A DNA stretch of 9,007 bases from Fidelibacterota bacterium UBA7301 (GCA_002471845.1 DKQT01000031.1:1-9007), one strand, 5' to 3'. Shown: positions 1 to 7,983, counted from the stretch's first letter. The notes: a model not told the origin generated them from the letters alone. Made by a program: numbers and translations.

Positions 1-40
1 TTCTTTACATCCAAAATGTTTTAGTTTTTTCCTTTAATAA
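1..40. other. Short A/T-rich leader before the TonB receptor
   Basis: This is the only non-coding sequence left of the first gene and it is cut by the window edge. It is T-rich, contains no purine-rich Shine-Dalgarno-like stretch, and ends in a TAA (38-40) that lies in frame directly before the TTG at 41. An ATG at 16-18 is out of frame and meets a stop after two codons. I cannot assign a promoter; any promoter probably lies partly outside the window. Confidence 0.5.
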
Positions 41-2860
41 TTGATATTAACGAATCACATTAAATATTTAAATAGGAAAATCATTATTCACACAATTGTC
101 GCTAGAATTGTCGTTCTAACCTTTTCTCTTTCACTTGCCTTTTCAAATACAGGTAAGGTATCCGGGAAAGTGACAGATTCCATTACCGGTAATCCATTGG
201 CGGGAGTGAATGTATTTTTAGATAATACACCGTATGGTGCTGCGACGGATGAATTCGGTGAATATATTATACTGAATGTGCCCCCTGGAGATTATACCTT
301 GCGGGCAACCTATATTGGTTATGCATCCTATCGTGTTCAAAATATGCGTGTTAGTCTAGATCGAACAACCCAACGGAATATCGAAATGAAAGAGGCTGTC
401 ATTGAAGGTGAGGAGATTATCGTTATTGCAGATCAACCTCTCGTTCAAAAAGACCTTACGGCCTCCCAAAAAGTAATCACTTCTGACGAGATCAAGGTGA
501 TGCCTGTTGAAACATTTCTTGGTGTACTCACCACCCAGGCTGGCGTAAACCAAGGGGCCGGAGGCGAACTTCACATCCGTGGCGGGCGGTCGAATGAAGT
601 GGGATATTATATTGATGGTGTTTCTGTAGCAAATCCGTTTTTCACCAATAGCCTTGCCGTGAGTATTTCCAACAAAGCTCTGGAAGAAATGAAAGTGGTC
701 TCCGGAGCATTCAATGCGGAATATGGTAATGCAATGAGCGGGATTGTAAACCTGCAAGTTAAAGATGGCGGAAAAGACTATCATGGTAGTCTTTCATATC
801 AGTCAGGAGATCATCAATCATCTAACACTGGTATTTTCACGAATATCAATCAATTTAATATCTTTACCAACAAGGTGTTGGATGGGACCATCAATGGACC
901 TATGCCCTTTATGTCCCTGGACGGAAAATTCACTTTTAATATTAGTGGAAGATATAGTGATAGTGAAGGTTACTATTATGGGATTCGAGAACATACAATT
1001 GGGGATTCGGCAGATTTCAGGGATGCGGATAATTGGTATATCGAAATGAATGGGGACAGTGCCTTTGTTCCAATGGCGCCGCGTAAAAATTTAAACCTGA
1101 TGGGAAAATTCACCTATCGGGTCTCTCCCCTTTTAAAAGTATCACTCCAATTGCTCCACTCCGGAGGAAAATCAAAGTCCTATTCTCATTATTATAAATT
1201 TAACCCAGACGGTACTTCCACTTCGGAATCCTTCAATAATAATTTTGCATTAAAAATAAATCATGCCTTAGGAAAACGCAGCTTTTACGAGGCCAATATT
1301 TCTGTTTCTAATACAAATTATATGGGATATCAATTTAAACCAATTGATCTCTCTTCTTCAGTCCATGAAGATGATGCCAGTCGGTTTGGCACCGGTCAAT
1401 ATGTCCTCCATAATATGTTTGAAGATGGTGATAAATACTGGATTCTAAATAATTCAGATTACGTCCCCACATCGCGAATCAAAGGATCACCGACTTCTTC
1501 TACTTTTTCATTTGGGGGATCTAATCGAGGTCATGCGTATCGAAAATCCAATTCTATTGTATTCAAATTTGACTTCACCAGCCAAGTTACCAATCGACAT
1601 GAAATAAAAACAGGTATCAATTTTCGTAATGATAATTTAGATGAGCGGAATTTCACCGTGCTTTATGATAATCAAGTGTATAAAGTACCAACAATATTGC
1701 CTGTGAATGATTCACCATCTCATAACCATTATAAAAATATAGCTACCTTTTTCTCAGGTTATATTCAGGATAAAATTGAATATAACCATTTTATCACCAA
1801 TGTGGGTATCCGGTTTGATCAATTCAATCCTGATGAGGATTATATCGTTGACTTTCTCGATCCGGAAGGTGAACAGAAAAAAGCTGTAAATAAATCTATG
1901 GTTTCACCGCGGATTGGTGTGGCTTTTCCCATCACGGATCAAGGAATTCTCCATTTTTCTTACGGCCACTTCTATCAAATGCCCACACTGAGACGTATGT
2001 ATAAAAAGAGTATTTTTGGTGCCGGCCTTGCTCCAACCGTCGGCTATGCTGATTTAAAACCTGAAAAAACCGTCCTTTATGAATTCGGACTCCAGCAACA
2101 AATCAGTAGGGTCATGGCTATCGAAATGAGTGCTTTTTATAAAAATATCCATGATCTTCTGGCGGTCCAATCTATCCGCTATGATTCAGAAAAATATGGC
2201 CCATCCAATTATGCCATTTATATGAATAAGGATTACGGTAATGTGAAAGGGTATACCTTCAGTCTCACTAAGAGATATGATAAGGTAACCAAAACATCTG
2301 CATTCGTTGACTATACCTATCAAGTAACGGAAGGCAATAGTGTAACGTCCGGTTCCTTTTATTATAATGCATTATCAGGTGAAGAGGAAGAAAAACGAAT
2401 TGTTCCCCTTTCCTGGGATCAACGCCACATTTTAAATACAACTGTTTCAATTGGCGATCCGGGAAATTGGAACGTGGGGTTAATCAGCAAACTATCCAGC
2501 GGATGGCCTTACACTCCCAACATTCCTGACGCCAATTATGTCCCTCAACCAAACAGTGGACGGAAACCCTGGCAATGGCGCGTTGATATGCGAATCCATA
2601 AAAATTTCAAATTGGGTAAATTTGATTATATCTTTTATGCCAAAGTGTATAACCTGTTAGACCGCCGAAATGAACGCTATGTATTCGATGATACGGGCAG
2701 GGCAGGATATACCTATGTTTTTCAATCCACCCAGGAAACTCAAGGATATAAGAATCATTATGGAGAACCGGGCGTGCATACCTGGTCCGAATACCAATCC
2801 AGGCCCCAATACTATACCGCACCTCGATCCATAAACATCGGATTCTCACTCGATTTTTAA
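41..2860 (+). CDS. TonB-dependent outer-membrane receptor with N-terminal carboxypeptidase-regulatory-like domain
   Basis: Encodes a 939-aa outer-membrane beta-barrel that should import a ligand using TonB/ExbBD energy; the substrate is unknown. Residues 1-35 form a signal peptide (basic residues to R22, hydrophobic core about 23-34). Residues 39-118 are a CarboxypepD_reg-like beta-sandwich (GKVTDSITGNPLAGVNV, then DEFGEYIILNVPPGDYTL). A TonB-box-like stretch, EEIIVIAD, lies at 124-131. The plug spans about 136-242, with LHIRGGRSNEVGYYIDGV (177-194) and SGAFNAEYGNAMSGIVNL (221-238). The remainder is the barrel, ending in an aromatic BAM-type signal (GFSLDF). Length is normal for the family. 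The start is TTG: an in-frame TAA immediately precedes it and no in-frame ATG occurs before the mature domain. It is the first gene of a three-gene operon, 4 nt before the next. There is no SusD-like gene beside it, so a SusC role is not supported. Family assignment is firm; ligand is not. Confidence 0.95.
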   Translation: MILTNHIKYLNRKIIIHTIVARIVVLTFSLSLAFSNTGKVSGKVTDSITGNPLAGVNVFLDNTPYGAATDEFGEYIILNVPPGDYTLRATYIGYASYRVQNMRVSLDRTTQRNIEMKEAVIEGEEIIVIADQPLVQKDLTASQKVITSDEIKVMPVETFLGVLTTQAGVNQGAGGELHIRGGRSNEVGYYIDGVSVANPFFTNSLAVSISNKALEEMKVVSGAFNAEYGNAMSGIVNLQVKDGGKDYHGSLSYQSGDHQSSNTGIFTNINQFNIFTNKVLDGTINGPMPFMSLDGKFTFNISGRYSDSEGYYYGIREHTIGDSADFRDADNWYIEMNGDSAFVPMAPRKNLNLMGKFTYRVSPLLKVSLQLLHSGGKSKSYSHYYKFNPDGTSTSESFNNNFALKINHALGKRSFYEANISVSNTNYMGYQFKPIDLSSSVHEDDASRFGTGQYVLHNMFEDGDKYWILNNSDYVPTSRIKGSPTSSTFSFGGSNRGHAYRKSNSIVFKFDFTSQVTNRHEIKTGINFRNDNLDERNFTVLYDNQVYKVPTILPVNDSPSHNHYKNIATFFSGYIQDKIEYNHFITNVGIRFDQFNPDEDYIVDFLDPEGEQKKAVNKSMVSPRIGVAFPITDQGILHFSYGHFYQMPTLRRMYKKSIFGAGLAPTVGYADLKPEKTVLYEFGLQQQISRVMAIEMSAFYKNIHDLLAVQSIRYDSEKYGPSNYAIYMNKDYGNVKGYTFSLTKRYDKVTKTSAFVDYTYQVTEGNSVTSGSFYYNALSGEEEEKRIVPLSWDQRHILNTTVSIGDPGNWNVGLISKLSSGWPYTPNIPDANYVPQPNSGRKPWQWRVDMRIHKNFKLGKFDYIFYAKVYNLLDRRNERYVFDDTGRAGYTYVFQSTQETQGYKNHYGEPGVHTWSEYQSRPQYYTAPRSINIGFSLDF

Positions 2861-2864
2861 GCAA

Positions 2865-5800
2865 ATGAAAAAATTTATTCCATTCACATTTCTCATCATG
2901 AGTATGGTTTCCTTTGGCCTGTCTCAGGATAATCCCCGGCGTTTTTCAAAAGCATGGAAAATGGCAGGGCCTGAGAAAAACTGGAATACTGTTGAACACG
3001 AGGTATTTTATAAATGGCGGGATAAAATTCGAGACCGCCGTGCAAAAATGAATAATGAAATTCTTCGCCGCCAAAAAGCAATATTAAATGGAAACAAAAT
3101 CACCACTGAAATCTGGAATTATGGGTCCATTTCCAGTCCGGGAAACCGCGTCACTGATATCGTGTGGGAAGGACTCGGGTATGGTTATGAATTCGGCCCT
3201 TTCATTGGTGCTGAAATACCGGTGGCGCCCAATAGCCACCAGGATGCCTATATAAAAAAGGATGCTAATGGGGATCCGATCCTGGATGATGATGGCAATC
3301 CGATTTGGGTCGCAAAGATAATCAGTGACGGACTTGTATCTCTTGGAGGTGAAGTTTCACCCGACGGAAAAGCCTTCTGGGGATGGGAACCCTTAGCTTA
3401 TAATAAACAAGGCGTCCCATATGGTGACCCGAATAGTGCCAGAATTCCTACATCCAATGATGTAGATCGAGATGGGGATGGGAAGCCGGATAGTTGGCCC
3501 GAAGGCTGGTATAATCCAAATTTAAAACGATATGTTTGGCCCGGTGCTTTACGGCAAGGATCTTCCAATGCAGACTTAGAATCCTTTTTTGTTGTTGATG
3601 ACCGAAGTAACCAGGAATTCCAATATTATCCATTCTTAAACGATTCTACCCGCATGGGCCTTGGAATCGAAATTGAATGCCGGTATTATCAATGGTCCAA
3701 CCCTTTGGCTGAAGATGTGATTTTCCTTATCTATAAGGTAACGAACAAAAGTGATAAAGATTTAAATGAAGTGGTCTTTGGCATGTGGGGTGACCCTCAT
3801 ATCGGAGGACCTTCCAACTGGCAGGATGATCTGTCTTACTTTGATACAGATTTGAATATGGTATATGCTTGGGATGAAGATGGAAAATCTGACGTGGCGG
3901 GCCGAAAACCGGGATATTTTGGATATATATTCTTAGAAAGCCCCGGGGATCCTCATGATGGTAAAGATAACGATTTGGATGGTATGGTGGATGAAAGCAG
4001 GGAGAACGGTATCGATGATGATGGAGACTGGAACGTTGAAAAAGACGATGTTGGAATTGATGGGTTACCCAATACAGGTGATATAGGTGAAAATGACGGC
4101 ATACCCACGGCTGGAGATGCTTTTGACATCCGGCAACCTGGGGAGCCTAATTTCGAGTGGACAGACTTGGATGAATCAGATATGATTGGTCTCACTAGCT
4201 TTGCCGCGCCAAATTTTGGCGGTAATAACCGAATTTCAAAAGATCATTATATTTATTCAACTTATATGATCCCTGGCCAGTTTGATTCATTGAATGCAGA
4301 TGTGGCCGGAGATAACATATTTTTATATGGATCGGGAAATTTCACCTTGAAAGCAGGAGAAGCACGGCGTTTTTCAATTGCCCTCTTGGTCGGTAATAAT
4401 TACGATGATCTCACTTTAAATGCAGTCACCGCCAGGCAAATCTATGACACTAACTACCAGTTTGCAAAACCACCGGAAAAACCTACGCTGACAGCTGTTC
4501 CTGGAGATCGCAAGGTTACACTTTTTTGGGATGATATTGCTGAATCATCATGGGATCCTATTTCGGAAGAATATGATTTCGAGGGGTATGTCATTTATCG
4601 AAGTACAGATCCCAGCTTTTTAGATCAGCAAAATATTACTGATGTCAATGGTTCCCGATTCCTTTTCGAGCCCTTAACCACTGAAACGGGGGGCTGGGCC
4701 AAATGGGATCTTATCAATAATTATAAGGGTCCCAGTGATATTCCTTACTCCGGCCGCGGTATTTCATATCATTTGGGAAATAATACGGGGCTTGTTCACT
4801 CATTTGTGGATTCGAATAATGTACTTAACGGTCAACGGTATTATTATGCGATTTGTTCTTATGATCACGGCACAAAGATCATGGAGATCGGCCCAAGTGA
4901 ATCTTCAAAGACCATTACCCTTAATCCGGAAACAAATGAAATATTTCTGGACATTAATACGGCATCTATTATTCCCCGGGAACCGGCAGCAGGATATGTA
5001 AAAGGATTTGTTGCCGATTATGATACAGTCTCGATTATTAAACGCGTAGCCGGTTATGGAACAGGTAATTTCAATTTGGAGATCCTAGACCCCCGCGCCA
5101 TTGAAGACACAAACACTTTCCAAGTCACATTTGATGTTAATCCAACCCGGTATTCAGTTGAAGACCTCAATCCGATCATTGAAACCCGGATAGCTAAAAC
5201 GAATGTTTTTATTACCTTTAAAAAAACCCGACTTAATAAAGACAGATTTATTCTGAAGGATAAAAACGGAATAGTCATGACACCGACGACGGATTATCTC
5301 TTATTTGCTGAAGCAGGGCAAGTGGTGGTGCCCGATACCCTTAATTCCAAAATCGTTAGTGGAGATTCAGTGACCGTAGAATATACACACTATCCACTGT
5401 GGGAAAGTAAGCGGTTGAATAATGAAGAATCTAACCCCGTATTTGATGGCATCAAGATCTATGTAAAAGATAAATCGCTTGCATTAAATCTGGAAAAAAC
5501 AAAATGGACCGAAGGCAGCCAAGGGAATTACCAAGTGACCGTTGGCCCATACGATGGCAAACAATCCAATATGCGGCCTGCTGATTATGAGGTCCGTTGG
5601 TTTGATGAAATAGCCGACACCAGTTCTTTGGGGACGGCAACAGCCCCATTCCAGATATGGGATGCTACGCCTGGGAAAATACCATTCAAAAAGAAGATTG
5701 CTGTTTTGGATTACAAAATCCGGAATAAGACATGGGATTTAGGAGAAAGCGTGGTTATTCTCGAAGAAGGTGCCGGTATCAATGTATCCTGGCAGATTGA

Positions 5801-6266
5801 TTTTGAATCCCGTCAAAATATAACCGTTTCTCACCCAGTGGGTGGAGATATCTATTACATCGCGACTGACAGGCCCTTCAATAAGGAAGATATTTACCAG
5901 TTCAAGACCATGGCTTCTGCTATTAATTCTGAAATAGCAGCAAATGAATTGGATGAAATTCGAGTGGTGCCCAACCCCTATGTGGTAACCAACGTTTTAG
6001 AACCTTTAGACAGACAAAATCCGAGGGATCGGGGTCCTCGTAGAGTGTATTTTGATAAGCTGCCGAATGAATGTACTATTAGAGTTTATACAACCACTGG
6101 AGAACTGGTAAAAAAGATTCAACATGTTTCAGCTTATGATGATGGACAGGAATTTTGGGATCTAAAAACAAAAGACAATTTCCCTATTGCCTATGGCGTC
6201 TATATTTACCACGTGGATGCAGGGAAACTGGGTGAAAAAATCGGAAGATTGGCGATAATAAAATGA
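2865..6266 (+). CDS. Large secreted multidomain protein with Asp-rich calcium-binding-like stretches, FN3 domain and C-terminal T9SS/FlgD-like sorting domain
   Basis: Encodes 1133 aa with a clear Sec signal peptide (MKK, hydrophobic to about residue 20, mature start near QDNPRR). An N-terminal region with GYGYEFGPFIGAEI (105-118) resembles a module seen in large secreted FCB proteins. Asp/Gly-rich stretches at 133-145, 199-209 (DVDRDGDGKPD) and 365-418 (DGKDNDLDGMVDE, then NGIDDDGDW) resemble thrombospondin-type-3 or other calcium-binding loops. A fibronectin type III-like domain covers about 538-680 (KPTLTAVPGDRKVTLFWDD, later RYYYAICSYDHG). The middle, 700-1020, is beta-rich and unrecognised. 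The last 100 residues (VVPNPYV at 1034-1040, IRVYTTTGELVKKI, FWDL, AYGVYIYHVDAG, RLAIIK) match the pattern of a type A T9SS sorting or FlgD-like Ig domain. No catalytic motif was seen. It lies 4 nt after the TonB receptor and overlaps the PorV-like gene by ATGA, implying co-expression and translational coupling. A surface or extracellular location is inferred; the activity is unknown. It is not a SusD homologue. Confidence 0.9.
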   Translation: MKKFIPFTFLIMSMVSFGLSQDNPRRFSKAWKMAGPEKNWNTVEHEVFYKWRDKIRDRRAKMNNEILRRQKAILNGNKITTEIWNYGSISSPGNRVTDIVWEGLGYGYEFGPFIGAEIPVAPNSHQDAYIKKDANGDPILDDDGNPIWVAKIISDGLVSLGGEVSPDGKAFWGWEPLAYNKQGVPYGDPNSARIPTSNDVDRDGDGKPDSWPEGWYNPNLKRYVWPGALRQGSSNADLESFFVVDDRSNQEFQYYPFLNDSTRMGLGIEIECRYYQWSNPLAEDVIFLIYKVTNKSDKDLNEVVFGMWGDPHIGGPSNWQDDLSYFDTDLNMVYAWDEDGKSDVAGRKPGYFGYIFLESPGDPHDGKDNDLDGMVDESRENGIDDDGDWNVEKDDVGIDGLPNTGDIGENDGIPTAGDAFDIRQPGEPNFEWTDLDESDMIGLTSFAAPNFGGNNRISKDHYIYSTYMIPGQFDSLNADVAGDNIFLYGSGNFTLKAGEARRFSIALLVGNNYDDLTLNAVTARQIYDTNYQFAKPPEKPTLTAVPGDRKVTLFWDDIAESSWDPISEEYDFEGYVIYRSTDPSFLDQQNITDVNGSRFLFEPLTTETGGWAKWDLINNYKGPSDIPYSGRGISYHLGNNTGLVHSFVDSNNVLNGQRYYYAICSYDHGTKIMEIGPSESSKTITLNPETNEIFLDINTASIIPREPAAGYVKGFVADYDTVSIIKRVAGYGTGNFNLEILDPRAIEDTNTFQVTFDVNPTRYSVEDLNPIIETRIAKTNVFITFKKTRLNKDRFILKDKNGIVMTPTTDYLLFAEAGQVVVPDTLNSKIVSGDSVTVEYTHYPLWESKRLNNEESNPVFDGIKIYVKDKSLALNLEKTKWTEGSQGNYQVTVGPYDGKQSNMRPADYEVRWFDEIADTSSLGTATAPFQIWDATPGKIPFKKKIAVLDYKIRNKTWDLGESVVILEEGAGINVSWQIDFESRQNITVSHPVGGDIYYIATDRPFNKEDIYQFKTMASAINSEIAANELDEIRVVPNPYVVTNVLEPLDRQNPRDRGPRRVYFDKLPNECTIRVYTTTGELVKKIQHVSAYDDGQEFWDLKTKDNFPIAYGVYIYHVDAGKLGEKIGRLAIIK

Positions 6267-7285
6267 GGAATGTTTTACTTGCCATTTTTTCTTCCACCAT
6301 AATTCTTGCGCAATTGGACAATACCGAATCGATTACCAAGACGGGGACAACCGCCGCCCAGTTTTTAAAAATCGGCGTGGATGCCCGTGCTTCGGCCATG
6401 GGTAATGCCTTTACAGCAATGCGTGGAGATATCAGTTCCATATACTGGAACCCGGCAGGTTTGGCATATGTCGAGCGGATGGAAACTATGTTCGTTAACA
6501 GTAATTGGTTGGCTGGAATTAATTTTAACTATACCGCTTTTGCTATGAATTTAAATCGGGCCGGGGTGATTGGATTTAGTATCACTAACCTATCTGTGCC
6601 AGACGATTTGGTAAGAACAGTGGAAAGACCCAATGGTACTGGCGAATACTTCGATGCCAGCGATTTGGCGATGAATATTAGTTATGCACAACAGTTAACT
6701 AACCAGTTTTCCATTGGGGGAAATATCAAGTATATCCGTCAAAACATTTGGCACGCCAGCTCAAATTCTTTTGCCGCCGACCTTGGGGCTCTATTTATTA
6801 CCCCATTTAATGATATACGGCTGGGGGCCAGCCTATCTAATTATGGAACTGATATGCAGATGTCAGGGCGGGATCAAAAATTCAGCATTGACCCTGATCC
6901 GACTAATGAAGGAAACGTGGAATTTGTAAATGCCATGTATGAAACGGATAAATTCCCCTTACCGCTCCTATTCCGGGTCGGCTTATCCGGAGAAATCATT
7001 CAGACCGAAAAAATGCGTCTGAGCTTCGCTGTTGATGCGCTCCATCCAAATGACAATGCGGAATGGGTAAACATTGGTTTGGAATATGCACTGGCAGAAA
7101 CATTTTTTATTCGAAGTGGTATGACAACTCTTTTTAGAGAGGATTCTGAAGAAGGACTTACCTTTGGTGCAGGCGTGAATTACCGAATAGGTCGTTCTGC
7201 AACAAAAATTAAAATCAACTATGCTTATGCTGCTTACGGCCGCTTAAAAAATGTACAACGATTATCCCTCGGCCTCTCCTTTTAA
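6263..7285 (+). CDS. PorV/PorQ-family outer-membrane beta-barrel protein
   Basis: Encodes 340 aa with a short signal peptide (MRNVLLAIFSSTIILA, mature start near Q17). The family hallmark follows at residues 29-53 (GTTAAQFLKIGVDARASAMG continuing to AFTAM), then SSIYWNPAGLAYV (58-70), typical of PorV/PorQ/UPF0164 proteins and of the wider FadL-like barrel group. The rest alternates short beta-strands and ends in LSLGLSF, an aromatic outer-membrane insertion signal. In Bacteroidota, PorV is the T9SS shuttle that takes cargo from the translocon to the attachment complex, and PorQ has a related role; which of these functions applies here cannot be told from sequence. The start codon overlaps the stop of the preceding secreted-protein gene (ATGA), a sign of translational coupling, and that upstream protein carries a T9SS-like C-terminal domain. 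The co-location suggests a cargo/shuttle pair (inference). The gene is the last of the operon and its stop overlaps that of a convergent gene. Confidence 0.88.
   Translation: MRNVLLAIFSSTIILAQLDNTESITKTGTTAAQFLKIGVDARASAMGNAFTAMRGDISSIYWNPAGLAYVERMETMFVNSNWLAGINFNYTAFAMNLNRAGVIGFSITNLSVPDDLVRTVERPNGTGEYFDASDLAMNISYAQQLTNQFSIGGNIKYIRQNIWHASSNSFAADLGALFITPFNDIRLGASLSNYGTDMQMSGRDQKFSIDPDPTNEGNVEFVNAMYETDKFPLPLLFRVGLSGEIIQTEKMRLSFAVDALHPNDNAEWVNIGLEYALAETFFIRSGMTTLFREDSEEGLTFGAGVNYRIGRSATKIKINYAYAAYGRLKNVQRLSLGLSF
7282..7285. other. Palindromic TTAA shared by two convergent stop codons
   Basis: The PorV-like gene ends in TAA at 7283-7285 and the minus-strand HAD gene ends in TAA read from 7284-7282. 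The self-complementary TTAA therefore supplies both stops, and the convergent genes have no intergenic space. I see no GC-rich hairpin with a T-run near this junction, so transcripts from either side probably extend into the opposite gene. Confidence 0.85.
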
Positions 7286-7929
7286 CCAGAATTTCTAACC
7301 CAATCCAACATTTCAATTAAACTTGGGAACACGGGTGCACCTGTGTTTTCTAACCGCGACTGACTTACATGTCCGTGAGAGATCAACGCGCAGTCGGCTC
7401 CAATTAGATCAGCCACTTCTTTATCATGGAGGGTATCACCCACAAACAGAATCTCATGGGGGCCATGATTCAGTTCATCCACCCACCGTTTACCCATCTC
7501 TTCTTTACCATATGCATAATGATTATCCTGCCCCATTACTTTAATGAAAAATCGTTCAATGTGATGAAATTTTAGAGTGGCATCCAGCATTGCTTGGCTA
7601 GAAGCAGATAACAAAGATTGGGTGACCCCCATTCTATCCATATTTTTCATTGTATCCATTGCATTCAAGTGAAGGTTGGGTTCGTGAATACGTTCCATAT
7701 ATTCATGAATAAATTCATCTCCAGATATTTCAAAAGGTTCTTTTTCTAAATCAAACCCTAATTTTTTATAATACTCTTTTACAGGAAAACAAAAGTTTTC
7801 AAGAAACCATTCTTCTGTCATGGGCGACATCTGCCGTCTTTTTAAAACATTGTTCATGATTTCAATGCAAAAATGCCGGTCATTGAGTAATGTACCGTTC
7901 CAATCCCAAATGATATGTTTGTAAGCCAT
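7282..7929 (-). CDS. HAD-superfamily hydrolase-like protein with DWNGT variant motif I
   Basis: Encodes a 215-aa soluble protein of the phosphoglycolate-phosphatase-like HAD type. Motif I is WDWNGTLLND, with nucleophile D9. Motif II is probably S108 in QSLLSAS. Motif III is a lysine, K142 or K147, in GKEEMGKRW. Motif IV is LFVGDTLHDKEVADLIGA, with metal-binding D165 and D169. Residues about 16-85 form a helical C1-type cap. The length is usual for the family. In canonical HAD phosphatases the residue two after the nucleophile is a second Asp acting as general acid/base; here it is N11. All other motifs are present, so the protein is unlikely to be decayed, but its rate or reaction may differ from a standard phosphatase. 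The ATG at 7929 places motif I at the usual distance from the N-terminus. It is divergent from the NUDIX gene (54 nt between starts) and convergent with the PorV-like gene. No substrate can be named. Confidence 0.9.
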   Translation of the reverse strand: MAYKHIIWDWNGTLLNDRHFCIEIMNNVLKRRQMSPMTEEWFLENFCFPVKEYYKKLGFDLEKEPFEISGDEFIHEYMERIHEPNLHLNAMDTMKNMDRMGVTQSLLSASSQAMLDATLKFHHIERFFIKVMGQDNHYAYGKEEMGKRWVDELNHGPHEILFVGDTLHDKEVADLIGADCALISHGHVSQSRLENTGAPVFPSLIEMLDWVRNSG

Positions 7930-7983
7930 AATAGGTGATAAACCTGCAGGAGATTTATTAAAAAAGAAATAACTTTTCAGGCC
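7930..7983. promoter_or_regulatory. Divergent intergenic region between the HAD and NUDIX genes
   Basis: These 54 nt separate two start codons facing away from each other, so promoters for both genes should lie here or reach into the coding ends. The right half is A/T-rich (ATTTATTAAAAAAGAAATAA, 7952-7971) and could hold a -10-like element, but I cannot assign exact boxes. An 8-base palindrome, CCTGCAGG (7943-7950), and a small inverted repeat AGGT/ACCT (7933-7936 and 7942-7945) are visible; either could be chance. Neither gene has a strong Shine-Dalgarno sequence; only CAGG at 7978-7981 lies close before the NUDIX ATG. Confidence 0.35.

Noticed and set aside
1..40. Promoter with TTTACA (4-9) as -35 box
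   Set aside because: No -10 box at usual spacing could be found before the start at 41, and the consensus for this lineage is uncertain.
356..784. 142-codon minus-strand frame within the TonB receptor gene
   Set aside because: It lies opposite the conserved plug domain and encodes no recognisable protein; a shadow frame.
3957..4118. GAT-rich DNA that looks like a short tandem repeat
   Set aside because: The units vary in length and codon use and follow the protein pattern (Asp/Gly motifs), so this is coding-level repetition and not a DNA repeat array.
3953..4195. Open frame on the minus strand within the secreted-protein gene
   Set aside because: It is the mirror of the Asp-rich coding stretch (GAT codons read backwards), giving a Ser/Pro-rich product with no recognisable domain; a shadow of the real gene.
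2865..6266. Possible SusD-like partner of the TonB receptor
   Set aside because: It is about twice the usual SusD length, has no lipobox cysteine after the signal peptide, and consists of beta-rich and Asp-rich domains rather than the helical TPR fold of SusD.
7323..7544. Plus-strand open frame inside the HAD gene
   Set aside because: The opposite strand carries intact HAD motif IV and a full-length gene; the plus-strand product is His-rich with no recognisable motif.
7943..7950. CCTGCAGG palindrome as an operator
   Set aside because: A single 8-base palindrome with no flanking symmetry or second copy is not enough; it is noted only as part of the intergenic region.
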